Notes: generated by a model not told the origin, from the sequence alone. Counted from the stretch's first letter, positions 22,411-34,679 are shown. The stretch is DNA of 64,000 nt from Atopsyche davidsoni (GCA_022113835.1 JAILWY010000022.1:5890001-5954000), one strand, 5' to 3'. Made by a program: numbers and translations.

Positions 22411-22545
22411 CGTTCTGTAAGTTCTCTTTTGTCCGGCGTGTTTACCCGCTCGTCCTTCCAAATCCACGTGCACCGTGTAGATGAGGTCGAAGAAGTTCTC
22501 CACCACGGCCACCTTCCTGTACACCGGCTCGTGGCACGTCGCGTT
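22411..22545 (-). CDS. NOL4: NOL4-like protein, upstream internal exon (45 codons)
   Basis: This exon encodes part of the conserved N-terminal half of nucleolar protein 4, a nuclear protein of unclear biochemical role in animals. On the minus strand it opens after the acceptor TTTTTATTTCTGCAG and closes at ACG before the donor GTAAGA, so both ends are canonical and in phase 0. The 45 residues include VAVVENFFDLIY and KHAGQKRTYRT. As I recall the vertebrate protein, the matching blocks read VAVVEDFFDIIY and KHAGQKRTYKA. The next exon continues the conserved block exactly where this one stops. The family's preceding N-terminal segment is not recognisable at higher coordinates, so the gene is partial here. 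The exon boundaries are seen directly; the family assignment rests on recalled homology across both exons and is strong. Confidence 0.93.
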
Positions 22546-23430
22546 CTGCAGAAATAAAAACAAAAAATATTTATATTAATTTTCTTCATATAAATGTGTA
22601 AATTATATATAATTTTTACGTAAATATTTATTAATATTATTAATTTATTACTAGCGCCATCTGTGAGCGATGCTGAGAAACGTGTTAGCGAAGACGCACA
22701 CCGACGTATTTTTTATACAATGACGAAATGTTTTTTGATCGCTAGATGTCACTGCTAGTTTATTTTATTTTATTGCATAGAACATTTAAATATTCAAGTT
22801 TAAAAAAAAAACACGTATTTTTTGTAAATATTTGCTTTATTTATAAGAAAGAATAATTTTCACCGATCGCATGTGGCGGATGGGAGATTATGCCGCGGCT
22901 GAGACTCTTCCCCGAGTACAAATATAAAATAATATTTCAGCGGGAACTCACGAATCAGTCTCATTTGTAAACAAAATTCGCGCTCGGATACGGAAACGGT
23001 GTCATTATACTCGGCAACAAAAATCGCCCGAACTCAAGTGCGTATTTACAAATCTTTATTTATGCACAAAGAGAAATACGCGGAAAGTGAACAAACAATT
23101 TAAATAAATTAAATAATTGCTGTCGCTACACAATTGAGGAAAACACATCGTACGAGTACATCGTATATCATTTTTTTTTTTTTTTGTAAAGAAAAAGTTT
23201 CATCCAAAAGAAAGCCGGACGACAGACAGGTCGACCGTCGCGGAGTCAAAATAAAGTTGCAGGCCCCAATAATAACCCGCCGGCGCGTGCGACCGGATCG
23301 GAAAGTGCGCCGCCAGTGGTTAAACTAACGCTGCAACCGAAATACTATCCGATCCCCGGAGCGCGTTCAATTAATCAGTCAGCCGGGACGGGCCGTCGCG
23401 CCGGACGACAGGCGGCCGCGCGGGTGCCTA
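22546..23430. other. NOL4 upstream intron, nothing recognised
   Basis: This sequence precedes the first visible NOL4 exon in gene sense and is presumably intron. No upstream NOL4 exon was recognised in it. Confidence 0.55.
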
Positions 23431-23435
23431 ATTGC

Positions 23436-23566
23436 CGGGGCAGGGGGGGGCAGGGGGGCAGGAGGGGCAGGGGGACAGGGGGCAGGGGGGCAGGGGGGCA
23501 GGGGGCAGGGGGGCAGGGGGGCAGGGGGCAGGGGGGCAGGGGGGCAGGGGGCGGAGGCAGGGGGGC
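23436..23566. repeat. (GGGGGGCA)n array, 130 bp
   Basis: About 17 units of GGGGGGCA or GGGGGCA; one of the purest arrays of this motif in the window. Confidence 0.9.
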
Positions 23567-24013
23567 GCAACAAGTGCGAGCGGGCGGGCCGACATTAATA
23601 TGCGGAGCGCGCACGCCGCGCGGCGCTCTATCGCATAGCATTATTTCATTAATATATCACAACTATAAAAGAAAATTAAACGGCTTCTTAGGTTTTGGCG
23701 GCCGCTGTTGTGGAAAAATCCGAGGAAAAAGCAGCATTGGTAAAAAAAAATTTGACGTGGATGCGGAATTTGCTATTCACCGGCAATACAACCGGACTGG
23801 TAAAACTGAACCGGCGTAGAGACCTCCTCTGATCCTCTCCTCGGGCTCTCCTCGCCCCGTGACATGCTTGTTTCCCCATATATCGAATACATGAGTTTTT
23901 ATATATATTTGTGTATCGGCTAAATTAAATAGACTTTAAAAATGCTAGTATTGCAAGTCACACAATATTAAATTGGCATGGGTACGTTGTTTCATATGTA
24001 GAATATGATAGAG

Positions 24014-24084
24014 GTGATTCGCTAGCATAATCGGTAGTGCACCGGCCATGTAAGCTTGGGGGAGTGGGTTAGGTTAGGTTAGGT
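24014..24084 (+). repeat. Truncated tRNA-like SINE running into TTAGG repeats
   Basis: GTGATTCGCTAGCATAATCG and CACCGGCCATGTAAGCTTGG match the family. The T-arm is replaced after GGAGTGGG by three TTAGG units (about 24068..24084). The upstream flank (about 23941..24000) matches that before the copy at 13.7 kb. Confidence 0.7.
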
Positions 24085-24164
24085 ATATTTTCTCTAAAAA
24101 ATCATTTCAATGTGTGAAATAATATTGCCCAAAAGGTATTTTAGGCCAAGCGATGCTTTATTGT

Positions 24165-24410
24165 TTGCATTAAGGGTCTAGGTCCCATAATCGAGTTTTT
24201 TTGATCATTTTCTAGTCCGTTTTGCGAAAAATCTACTGCACCAATTAAAAATATTTAAATGCAAAAACTTTGATACGTCCCTTCTTCCGAACACAATATA
24301 TTTTTATTTCTTATAAATTTACTATTGATATGATAAATATGTGTTTTTCCGATTGAAGTGTATGAATTTGGAGATTCGTCTGGTACATTTTCCAAGAATC
24401 CCAAACATTT
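24165..24410. repeat. Dispersed repeat, about 240 bp, copy 1
   Basis: From AAGGGTCTAGGTCCCATAAT to TGGAGATTCGTCTGGTACAT it matches 42066..42300 closely, including ATCGAGTTTTTTTGATCAT and GATAAATATGTGTTTTTCCG. I do not recognise the family and no terminal repeats are evident. Confidence 0.75.
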
Positions 24411-24419
24411 AAAAGTCTT

Positions 24420-26670
24420 TTTTTCAATTGGAATTGAAAGATTAAATATAAACCATGTGCGTCTTGTTAATTTAAAAATTAAAAAAAAAAAAATCTTTAA
24501 CAAACTTTGGTTTTGAAAAGTCGCCATTTTATCCAATTTTACAACATCTTCGAGATTTTATTTTACCCTGAAAATGGACGTTAATTAAACAATAAAAAAT
24601 ATTTAAATATAATTTATAGTTTTTTCAATACTCTGTAAAAAAAATCAACATTCCACATAGAAAAATAAAGTGACAATTAAATTAATTAAATGACACGATT
24701 TCGCCAGGTAACGGACTGACTGTGGTGTTCGGTTGGACACCAGAGGCAATTAAATGGCTGGGAGCAACGCCTTAATTTGTTTATATATATATAATAAATA
24801 AATATAATTTTAAATTAATCAAAATACCCGTACGGCGGCCCTGTGACAGATTATTTCCGAGCTATTTGATACTTGAAGTGCGCAATACGACCCGCCATTG
24901 ATCGAGTCGCTTCGCCGTTGATCCCCCATGCTGACATTTGCAGAGGGCTTTAATAGTGCCATCAGTCCGAGGCTTTCTTAATTTTAGATATTTGCATATA
25001 ACAGCCATCAACAACCTCTGTTCAATTTCATGCCCAGCCGAGCCACGAAGCTATGCTTTTTTTTCAACCAGATATCTCGATCACTCTTGAAGAATGCAGC
25101 GAACATAATAGGCTTTTTGCGTAGGGAATGGGGATCATAAAACATGTAAAGTTTTAAAATAGAAGTAAACTTGGTGGCAATGCACCCGACACGAGAGGAG
25201 GGGGGAGGGAGAGAGACAGGGGATGGGGGTGGGGGTGGAGCCAGCTGAAGGGTGGCGAGGGTGAAAGTGACGCCGAGCCAATTTAGTCATCAGTCATCTC
25301 TTTACTTTTAGGAATCCCCCGTTTCATTAAACAGCAGATCTAGATCGCGACTGTTAAAAAGCTCATTTAGTTAGTTAGTAAATGAGAAGTAAATTGGCGT
25401 GACGATTTCATAAAAGTATCATATATACAATGTGATTCAAAACACACGTTTTGTATAGTATATGCGATGGTGATTTTGCGCGTGGGAATGCTTTAGAGTA
25501 GAAGAAAACTAACAAAACGCAAACAAGCGACGGCGCGGGCGACAGGGCGGCTGGCGAGGGTGGCGAGCGAGGGTGGTTAGTGAGGGTGGTGAGGGTGGTG
25601 AGGGTGGTGAGGGTGGTGTAGGTGGTTAGGGTGGCGGGCAGCGGCCGGGTAATGACGTTGCCGTGTAGGAGCAGTTCGTTAGCGCTCCTCCTGCACGGCC
25701 TGCGAGCCGGCTCGGGAAAAGTTAAGCAGAATTAGCGAGCCAACTCGCGCGGGCGAAACACCCCGCAGCCGGATCAATGCGACTAATTAGACTTTAATAA
25801 CGCGAGCTTAAGCCGCGAACAATTATTAGTAACCCGCTAACGCTTTGTTTTACTATCTTTTGTTTTAAATTATATACATTTTTTAATTTTAAACGTATGC
25901 GGCGGTCCGCTCAAGCAATACTGTAAAAACTTTTTTCCTTGCGCTCAAATTATATATTATACACGCGTAGTGAGACTTTTCATTAAATACATTATATTAT
26001 AAGTAGTTCGCGTGATTTTTTAGGCATAAAGATATTCGGTAAGCAAAATTTATCAAGATATTCAAGTAGATCGAAAATCGTCCACCACTCGAGATGTACA
26101 AATTGATATCAACAATTAGAAGAATTGTTGATATCAATATGAAGAACTCCATGCAATATCTTATATGTATCTCCCATTCTGTATTTAATGATAAAATGAA
26201 CGAAATATTCTCGTTGGAGTCATAGCCAGTGTTCTCATTCAGCATATAAGCAAATCCATCCGTCTAATCGGCGGTTCAGCAAGCCAATGCTGGGCACTCA
26301 GTTAAAGCTTGATACCAGAGTAATCATTGTGTTATGTTAACTTGTAATAATTTTTCTGGATAAATACAGCCTTGACCCGGAATAAAAGTGGTCGTTTGGT
26401 GGACAGCCCGCTACGGGGTTGGTTGTGGGTATCAGGGGCGCAGGCTTTGCGGGGGCGTCAATGGAGGTTAGGCTATCGTCACCTGCGGCTGACCGCAATG
26501 TCGTGCAGCTAAACGACCTTCCACTGCGGGCGGGCCAACTACCCCAGGGGTGGTCACTAAAACGCCACCCCCGACGAAGGGTTCTCAATTACCATATTCA
26601 CTTCTTTTTAACTGTCAAATTATATTCCCATTGCAAAAAAGGCAGAGTAATCCATAGACACAAATGAAAT
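24420..26670. other. No gene recognised
   Basis: AT-rich except for G-rich arrays at 25.2 and 25.6 kb. The block 26380..26590 (GGTGGACAGCCCGCTACGGG) looks like a retroelement untranslated piece, but no family could be named. Confidence 0.5.
25540..25650. repeat. (GGGTGGTGA)n array
   Basis: Repeated GGTGGTGAGGGTGGTGAGGG, with a less regular G/A-rich block upstream at 25195..25265. Confidence 0.85.
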
Positions 26671-26679
26671 ACGGTCATA

Positions 26680-27262
26680 CGAGGGCGGTCCGATAAGTAC
26701 TTAGCCTAAAAAAAGAAAAACGAAAATTTTAGAAAAGTGGCGATTTATTACTCAAAACAGTCTCCTTTTAGCTCGATACACATGACCCAGCGATGCTACA
26801 AACATCTGAAAAATACGTTTTCTCGAGGCCTGCAAAGTGGGCCTCCGTGGCGGCGATGACCTCCTCATTCGACTTAAATTTCTGGGCCAAATCTGGAGAA
26901 TACGGTGGATGGGGGAGCAGTTCGGAGTGCAATTCGACCGATCATGGTGGAAAAACACTTTTTTCTTCGCCAAACGGGGTCGTTTTTTTTGCAATTCGAC
27001 GTCGAATCGGCCCAAAAATTCAGCATAGTAGAGCCCTGTGAGCGTTTTGCTCTTTTCCAGGTATTCAATGTAGATCACACCTTGTGAATCACAGAAAACG
27101 GTGGCCATCACCGTTTCGGCCGATAGGACAGTCTTCGCCTTCTTCGGAGCACGTTCGCCGGGTGAAGTCCACTGTTTCGACTGTTCCTTGGTCTCTGGTG
27201 TGTACCAGTGGATCCGTGTCACGACACGACGCAGAAACTCCTTCGTACTCGTATAGTATCGA
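26680..27262 (-). pseudogene. 5'-truncated mariner transposase pseudogene
   Basis: The right terminal repeat CGAGGGCGGTCCGATAAGTA begins after TA (26678..26679). The minus strand reads IHWYTPETKEQSKQWTSPGE, VMATVFCDSQGVIYIEYLEK and LLY-type conserved blocks of mariner enzymes. The second catalytic motif has decayed to HHDRSNCTPN and later sequence is out of frame. The N-terminal DNA-binding half is absent. It cannot encode an active enzyme. Confidence 0.85.
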
Positions 27263-27504
27263 CCCACTAGCATCAAAAATTGTTACTAGTTGGTTATTTT
27301 ATCGAAATAATTGATAGCAATGTGTTAGTGCAATTTGTCAGTATATGTCTAATGACACGAGTGAAACCGGTTTTTGGTTTATTTCCAAAAAACTATTCCG
27401 TGTTTGTAACAGTTGGGTGGAAGTTCGTAAAGAGGAACAGCGAGAAGGAAGCAGCCGCGGCGACCGATAAGGGAGGGTTTTTAATACACGCGTATCTGCG
27501 GAGA

Positions 27505-27595
27505 GTTTCCCCCTGCCCCTGCGCCCTGCCCCTGCGCCCCTGCGCCCTGCCCCCACGCCCCCTGCGCCCCCTGCGCCCCGCGCCCGCCCGGGGCT
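27505..27595. repeat. (CCCCTGCGCCCTG)n array
   Basis: C-rich units such as CCCCTGCGCCCTGCCCCTGC. Confidence 0.85.
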
Positions 27596-27750
27596 TTGAG
27601 CAATTCATTCCGCGCGGACAGCTGACATTTATACCGCAGATGGTCGTACATAAATTTACATAGATAAACAAATCTACCGCCTCGCTCCCGGCACGACGCC
27701 CGCCGGGAGGCTAGCGGAGCTGCGTCAGAGGGAAACGAATAAGAATACAC

Positions 27751-28172
27751 CATAGGTTCCCAAAGTGGTCAATATCGACCCCCAGGGATCGATTCTGCCC
27801 TGCAAGGGGTCGATGACAGCGAAAAATCAAATTGGGGACCCGCGAACTATAAACGGAGGTCTACAAGAGTGGATCCCATTTGACATGTTGGCCACGATAT
27901 GCACGTTAAGTCAACACAACTGAACGACTATTTACTGAATTATTATTTCAAAACATGTTTACTCAAGTCAATCGGTTGATAAATGTCAAAGATATTAAAT
28001 GTTTACGTACCGACATAAAATATGGCGCACCCTGTATATCAGATGTCAAAAATATATTTGAAGTTGACGAATGTTATAAAAATTAAATATTACAAGTAGC
28101 AAGACAGGGGTCTACGGAAAACATGAAAACTCGACGAGGGATCGACGGGACAAAACAGTTTGGGAGCCTATG
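27751..28172. mobile_element. Nonautonomous hAT copy keeping a nested-element end
   Basis: It begins CATAGGTTCCCAAAGTGG and ends TTTGGGAGCCTATG; the flanks gaatacac and gaatagac match in 7 of 8. The middle (about 27985..28033) retains ATGTTTACGTACCGACATAA and GGCGCACCCTG, the right end of the TA element seen whole at 5242..5645. Confidence 0.85.
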
Positions 28173-28365
28173 GAATAGACGAACGCCTTGCAAAAACGTT
28201 TTCGCCACCATCTCTCTTTCCACGCTCTAATAAAGAACAGATAATGCTTAAATATATTTAGCACGGTCCCTGGCCGCCAATGGGGTGGGAACGAAGCAAC
28301 GAGTAACCACATCCCAAAGTCATCTAGTATTGAGTAGTCACATGAAGAATCCGCTAAACCACTTC

Positions 28366-28430
28366 GGCTCTGGTCGGCTCTGATCGGCTCTGATCGGCTT
28401 TTATCGGCTCTGATCGGCGCTGATCGGCAA
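28366..28430. repeat. Tandem decamer array (ATCGGCTCTG)n
   Basis: About six imperfect copies of a 10-bp unit, for example GATCGGCTCTGATCGGCTTT. Confidence 0.8.
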
Positions 28431-28707
28431 GGCGCGCGGTTACGCTGCGGGTTAACCATGGTGACGTCACGCCACTGCATGCCCCGCGGCTCCACATTCC
28501 TTGCCCACGACCGAACCTATTTTCATTCTGAAAATATTCCTAGGAAGTGTCCAATTTCATTACCGCAAAGCTCTGAACTCCTGATATACATTTTTGAGTT
28601 TAATTGATTCCACGAAGTATCATCATAGCATCTCAATATATATAAGTTGTAAGACTGCTCATTGATTTTTGTGATTTATTTAGTGTTGTCGCATGCAACG
28701 TCAATAC

Positions 28708-29064
28708 AATGGTCCCTGAGATCATTCAGGGGGTCAAAATTAAATTGGGGATCCACCAACTGTAAATGGGGGTCTACGAGAGTGGATCCCATTTAAGGAG
28801 GTCATCACTAAAATTTAGGCATTTATGTACTTGCATAATAATGCTTTTAATCCTGCATTATGGACTATTGCAAGAAAGTTTTTGATAGCTTTTCTATCTA
28901 CATACAACATGAAGAAGGGTTTCAGTGCAGTTTTCAACCTTCTGACAAAAAAAGAAATAGTTATTCAATGTTTACATACCGACATAAAATATGGCGCATC
29001 CTGTATATCAGATGTCAAAAATATGTTAAGGGGTCGACGGGACAAAATAGTTTGGGAACCTATG
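28708..29064. mobile_element. Chimeric hAT fragment
   Basis: The left part (GGTCCCTGAGATCATTCAGG) matches the neighbouring family at 29073. The right part, ending TTTGGGAACCTATG, matches the CATAGGTTCCC family and includes the nested-element end GTTTACATACCGACATAAAA. A short transposase scrap (FLIAFLSTYNMKKGFSAVFN) is readable near 28880..28940. Confidence 0.7.
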
Positions 29065-29072
29065 GTCTAATC

Positions 29073-29434
29073 CAGTGCTTCTCAAAGTGGTCCCTACGGA
29101 CCCCAGGGATCATTCAGGGGAATTTAAAATTCCTTAGAAAATTAAAATCGATTGGGGGTCCCTGAACAACGTCAGGGGGACCTCGCAAGGTTAAATATAA
29201 AATAAAAAAATTGTGTCACATTTTTAATAATATGGAAGTTAAAATAAATAACAATGAATACATTATTAGCGATTTTTACGTCCTAAGTAAAGTATAAATA
29301 TAGACAGGTGCATAAAATACAAGTAATAACAGGCATCGCGGTGAGTCAGGTAGGTTTAGAGAGTCGATACTTGCACCAACAAGTTTTGACTATGAAAGGG
29401 GGGGTCCGTGGCCAAAAGGGTTTGAGAACCACTG
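29073..29434. mobile_element. hAT MITE of a second subfamily
   Basis: The termini CAGTGCTTCTCAAAGTGG and GGGTTTGAGAACCACTG are the classic hAT inverted ends. It is 362 bp long. The target duplication is not convincing (gtctaatc against gactacat). Confidence 0.75.
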
Positions 29435-29631
29435 GACTACATCGTCTTAGTGTAGGGCGGGGATTGAACTGGAGCTTAAATGGGCATGGGTATTGTGTAT
29501 CATTTTTGAGGTGCACGAGCACGAAGACACAACGGCGCGATTATCTTGCAAGTAAATACAAAAATCTGATGCGGAAAATATTAAAAAGTGCACATTGTAC
29601 GTTGGCGACGCGGGGCGCATTACTGCGGGGG

Positions 29632-29715
29632 GCGGGCACAGCGGGGCGTAGCGGGGCGTAGCGGGGCGTAGCGGGGCGTAGCGGGGCGGGGCGGGGCGGG
29701 GCGGGGCAGGTCAGG
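29632..29715. repeat. (GCGGGGCGTA)n to (GCGGG)n array
   Basis: Four copies of GCGGGGCGTA pass into (GCGGG)n. Confidence 0.88.
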
Positions 29716-30257
29716 GGGCACAGCGGGGCTCGCCCCGGCCCGGGCCCGCCGCGCTAATGCTCGCCGGACGCGGATGCGGGTTCAATTTATTTCGGCCCCC
29801 TTTTCGCCCCCCCGGCCCAAACGCGATATTTTGTAGCATTACGTATGTATGGGGGCGGGGGTTTTTTTTTTTTTTTTTTTTTTATCCAGCCTTAAGTGCA
29901 CGATTTTTGTAATCGTTCCGGAGTGTACACTTAAAAACTTTCGGGTGGCATTTTAGTAAGACAAATCTGACCGAAATGAGCCACTCGGAAACATCCACAA
30001 TCCACGTGAATATTTTACAATAGCCTGCTGTGCAATATAACATGTTTATACACACACACACAAACATATAAATATATTTATATAAATATTATTTGTTATG
30101 AGTCCATTGTGCAAATCGCGAGTCTGGCAAACGTAGAAATGATTTGCGTCCCCTTGTAAAAATGCTCGAAATAAGAAACGTCCGAGGCTAAAATTGAAAT
30201 ATACCCCACAATTACTTTCCCGTCGTGAAATATCCCCTGGAAGTCGGGCCGCCTACC

Positions 30258-30472
30258 TGCGGGGCGCCGGGGCAAGGGGGCGCGGGGCAAGGGGGCGGCG
30301 GGGGGCGCGGGGGGCGCGGGGGCGCGGGGGCGCGGGGGCGCGGGGGGCGCGGGGGCGCGGGGGCGCGGGGGGCGCGGGGGCGCGGGGCTCGAGGGCTCGG
30401 GGCAATGGGGCGCGGGGCGCGGGGCAATGGGGCGCGGGGCGCGGGGCAAGGGGGCACCGGGGGCGCACCACG
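30258..30472. repeat. Long GCGGGGG-type array, about 215 bp
   Basis: Units GGGGGCGCGGGGGCGC dominate, then CGGGGCAATGGGGCGC. Arginine/alanine/proline-rich open frames on both strands are compositional. Confidence 0.88.
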
Positions 30473-30685
30473 GGGGCCAGCCCGTATTATATTTCGCGCT
30501 CGCTTTTCGCCGTATCTGGAAACATTGCTTCACACCTTTTTGCCCAATCATTAGCATAAATAATTTAACAGGCTTAATAAACCTACGCCTGAAAAATATC
30601 TGAAAAAAGCTACCTTATTATTCTTTTTTGTATTTGTTATTTCAATCGAACCGTGGACGGCATACACCTCTGCCAGTGACGTGCA

Positions 30686-30695
30686 TATAAATAAA

Positions 30696-30772
<77 letters not shown>
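30686..30772. repeat. Long (AT)n microsatellite
   Basis: About 85 bp of (AT)n interrupted once by ACAT. Confidence 0.95.
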
Positions 30773-30916
30773 TAGTAGCGAGGCGGATCGCCCCGACGTG
30801 GCGCCGCCACCGAAGCCCCGCTTCCGCCTTGCCCCACGCGCGTGATTAATAACCTCCGCGAATATAATCTTCCTGCGCAATAAACTCCCGAATCGCCCCA
30901 TCATTTAGTGAACGAT

Positions 30917-30938
30917 TCACACGTGAAACGACGAGAAA
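30917..30938 (+). promoter_or_regulatory. Dispersed 13-mer motif, site 4
   Basis: The exact 13-mer is preceded by TCACACG, giving CACGTG and a partial inverted half (TTCACACGTGAA). Confidence 0.45.
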
Positions 30939-31793
30939 CATAATTTTTCGACCTGGTGCTCTTAGCAATTTAGAGTGCCTCTGCAGCAGGGCAGTAATTT
31001 GATACGTTATATGAATACCGACAAGTTGTTTGTAGACTTTTCGGACACTGCCAAGTTGTCAGTTCTCAAGAGTTGATACGCAGATACGCTAGAATCGATA
31101 ATGTATTATATATATATATATTGCTGTACTGCATATATCCGTTGTGAAACTTGCCGTCTGTACGCAGACAGCTCGACGGAGCCTCTAAAAGGGATGCGTT
31201 ATCATTCAGAGATCTTTCAGCCCTCGTCCCAACTCTAATGTCATTTTTATACAAAATCTCTGAAAAAATGACAAAAGCAGACTGTTCGTAGCGATTCGCT
31301 GCTGCGGGAGTAGAACGCTTCTAGAGAGCCTCGTGCTGGAGGTCGCGAGGCGCAGCAGCCTCGCCTAAAAAACAGGAGCTCCGGGCGCCAAATCTGGGCG
31401 GCTATGCGTCATAATTATGCCGGGTGGGTCGGTTCGGGCCGGGCCTAACGACTCCGTTGATTAATGGGGGGACACGGGGGGACACGGGGGGAGCCCTAAT
31501 GGGGCCCCGGCGAGAGGGGCGCGGGGGCGCGGGCGCGAGCAAATTATTTCTCCCAGACATTCGCCCGCTAATGGATCGCCGCGCTCCGGGCCGGGGCTTC
31601 CGTCACGCCGCTCCGCCCCGCCCCCTGCAGCCACCCTCGCAGCTCTCCCCCACCCCCATCATCCCCCATCATCCCCCAGCCGAGCGATTTATCGTCGATC
31701 GTAGGCGATGATCGATGGGGCCGGCGCCGCGCGTGTATGCGTACCCGTGCTGTGGTTCCGACAATTCATATATCCACGTAAAATATATATATA

Positions 31794-32808
31794 CGAGCGC
31801 GGTCTGATAAGTACTGAGCCTCAGCTATCGTGTAGTACACTCTCATAGACGGCTACTGTCAAAATTTCAGCTGAATCGGACTCGTAGTTTTGTTTTGACG
31901 TGTACGCGTATTTGAGAAAAATAGGAAAAGAGCAATATCGGTCCGTGATTCGATTCTTGTCTTTTTCGCAGCGAAATCAAAGAGCGCTTGGATGCTGTGT
32001 ACGGTGACTCTTCTCCTTCGATGGCGACCGTCAAAAATTGGATTAACGAGTTTCAACGAAAATGGCTACCACGGAGGATCACGTGACAAAAATCCACCAT
32101 CTCGTATTGGCAGACCGCCGATTGAAGGTGCGCGAGATAGCTGAAACAGTAGGCATCTCAAAAGACCGCGTCGGTCATATCTTGCATGAAAGTTTGCTCA
32201 CTCCGGACAACAAGCGCAACCGTGAGACCACTTCGGAGCAGTGTTTGACGCTGTTTAAGCGCAATCCGATGGTGTTTCTGCGTCGTTTCGTGACAATGAA
32301 TGAATGAAACATGGATCCACTGGTACACACCAGAGACCAAGGAACAGTCGAAACAGTGGATTTCACCCGGCGAACGTGCTCCGAAGAAGGCGAAGACTGT
32401 CCTATCGGTCGCAAAGGTGATGGCCACCGATTCACAAGGTGTGATCTTCATTGACTACCTGGAGTAGGGCAAAACGGTCACAGGGCTCTACTATGCCGAA
32501 TTATTGGGCCGAATCGACGCCGAATTGCAGAAAAAACGGCCCCATTTGGCGAAGAAAAAAGTGCTCTTCCACCATGACAACGCACCGGCTCACACCTCCA
32601 TCGTATTCTCCAGATTTGATCCCGTGCGATTTTTTTTGTTTCCAACCTTAAAAAGTCACTCGCCGGGCAGAAATTTAAGTCAACATGAGGAGGTCATCGC
32701 CGCCACGGAGGCCCACTTTGCAGACCTCGAGAAAACGTATTTTTCAGATGGGTTACAGAAGTGTATCGTTTTTCTTATGAAGGCTAAGTACTTATCGGAC
32801 CGCCCTCG
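31794..32808 (+). mobile_element. Nearly full-length mariner, inactivated
   Basis: TA flanks both ends. The left terminal repeat CGAGCGCGGTCTGATAAGTA is matched by the right one, whose reverse complement starts CGAGGGCGGTCCGATAAGTA. Length 1,015 bp, close to the usual 1.2-1.3 kb of mariners but shortened by internal deletions. Related partial copies lie at 26.7, 44.9 and 54.8 kb. Confidence 0.88.
31960..32790 (+). pseudogene. Mariner transposase pseudogene
   Basis: The N-terminal helix-turn-helix half is readable (KEROLE-type block followed by HHLVLADRRLKVREIAETVG, 32090..32150). Then frameshifts lead to WIHWYTPETKEQSKQW, VMATDSQGVIFIDYLE, LKKRPHLAKKKVLFHHDNAP-like blocks and EEVIAATEAHFADLEKTYFS. 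At least one stop (after DYLE) and several small deletions break it, and the region of the third catalytic Asp is rearranged. Confidence 0.85.
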
Positions 32809-33389
32809 TATATATACATATTATTTTTTTAATCGTTTTCTGAAACGATCTAAAAGCAACGCGGCTATACCGATGAAATAGTATTTTTTTTTTTGTAACA
32901 GCCGCCACGGGCACGACGAAGTACTCTGGGGTGTAAAACGAGTGAGCCACGCACGGTCGGTCGGTTGCGTCGCCCCGCGTGTAGGATGCTCACTCGCGCG
33001 AGCCGCGTCCCTTGAGCGGCCAGACACGCGCGGGGATGCTCACAGGGGCGGCGTGTGCGGCGGAGAGGACAGGGGACTGCGGCAGGAAGTGCACAAAACG
33101 GAATGTGGCACGCGGTGGACAGCGGCGCTACCCCGGCGCCGCTACGCGTAGGAAAATTATGGCCGCTCATTCGGAGCTGTCGCCGTGACAAATGTCCGAA
33201 GCGGGGCTGTTTACCGACTATTACGAGTTTTTCTCGTTACGTACAAAAAAGATCTTACGAAACTTGTATCACAGGCGATTTATTCTCGAAGAATGTTCGT
33301 TCGCTCGGGGACAATATACGTTTTTTGCGGAAAACTTATTTCGCTCGCTAAGCGTATTTGCAACTGAACTGCGGTATATACGTGCAAAT

Positions 33390-33460
33390 AACACCCCATT
33401 TGACATGAATTCCGAATCCCTGAAGACGGTCGAAACACCGTCACCGAAACGTCCCAAAGC
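33390..33460 (+). repeat. Penelope-like terminal hairpin motif (possible)
   Basis: CCCTGAAGACGGTCGAAACA is followed by CCGTCACCGAAACGTCCC. The hairpin GACGGT/ACCGTC followed by CCGAAACGTC recalls the CTGAAGA...CGAAACGT terminal signature of Penelope-like elements in animals. There is no coding remnant beside it. Confidence 0.4.
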
Positions 33461-33929
33461 GAGTATTTGAATTTACACATTTAAACACGGTTACATTCTC
33501 AAAACGCTAATGAATTTTTACACGACGTTATTATTATATCAGCGCGTTTCTTATAACGTTGCAATTTTCGATCTAAACCGAGAGCGAATCGCATTAAAAA
33601 CCCGGGGAAGTAAGCGATCTCCGCCACTCGGCGCGGCCCCTCGCTCCGCCGGATGGCGTGCCGGGGCCGCGCCCTGCCAGGGGCGTCATCACGGGCGCAC
33701 ACAGGCGTCCCGGTACCGAGACCGAAACATAAAATTTCTAACAAGTCAAATCTAATGCTACAGTCAGCCGGGACGCCCTTCCAACACAAAAAACGAGGCA
33801 TTCGCCGAAGCGCAAAAAAAAAAAAAAAAACAATTTGCTCACTCACTCGGACGCCCCTGCGCCCGACCCGGAGCAGCACCCGGCGCGCCACTGCCTCGTA
33901 TATTTTTTCAACCCTCGCTATTGAAAGGG

Positions 33930-33985
33930 GGAGATAGCGGGGGGGGCGGGGGGGGCAGAGGGGAGGGGGCAGGGGGGGGGGCTCG
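33930..33985. repeat. G-rich array
   Basis: GGGGGGGGCGGGGGGGGCAG followed by AGGGGAGGGGGCAGG. Confidence 0.8.
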
Positions 33986-34437
33986 CCGCCCGGGCCCCCG
34001 AGGCAGATAGAAAATGATAATTTAAGCCGGCGAGCGGCGACGACGGCGTGACGGCCCCGCGGAGCCCCGGGGGGCCGCGACGTTTCCCCGAGCTTCTGCG
34101 GATAAGTAGAATCCGTAATTGCGGTGAATAATGACGCGACTCGACGATGTCTCACACTCGTGTGGGCGAGTTTATTAAGATTCGTTATATGGAAACTCTG
34201 GAAACACTGCCGTGTACGATTTCGGAAGCGCTCCTGTTGGGACGCCCGAAGTCCACGAATTGATACAATTCGAGACTGCGTCGATTATATATCGCTCGAT
34301 ATTAACAAAAAAAATATATATAAAAAATGGAGTCACAAAAGTGAAGGCGCTGCCGGGGCGCCCCAGCCGGCGCCGGTGGCGAGCCGTCGTAGGTCGCGCA
34401 TTTATTTCATGCCGGCAGCCCGTTGTCGGAATTTATT

Positions 34438-34492
34438 CCGGGGGGGGGTGCTGGGGCGGGGGGGGGGGACAGGGGGGCAGGGGGGCAAGCGA
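34438..34492. repeat. (GGGGGGCA)n short array
   Basis: G-runs up to ten long with ACAGGGGGGCAGGGGGGCAA. Confidence 0.8.
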
Positions 34493-34679
34493 CCCGAGGC
34501 GCTGCGGGCGGAGCCGGCACGATCGCACAGCCGGGCCGGGCGGGGGAGGCGCCACAGGGTGGTCGCAACACGCTTTCGAATTTTTTTTTGTACCATATTT
34601 TCAAACTGTCCATGACACTACAAATGATGAATACAAAAAAAACGGTACTTGTTTTTTATCCGACCGCCAAAAAACTTGC

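Noticed and set aside
26337..26588. 83-codon minus-strand frame as a gene
   Set aside because: It looks like part of a retroelement untranslated region, but no family could be named and no coding signature supports it.
33499..34155. 218-codon open frame on the minus strand
   Set aside because: It crosses a G-rich array and a poly-T/A run (FFFFF), with no recognisable domain or splice context.
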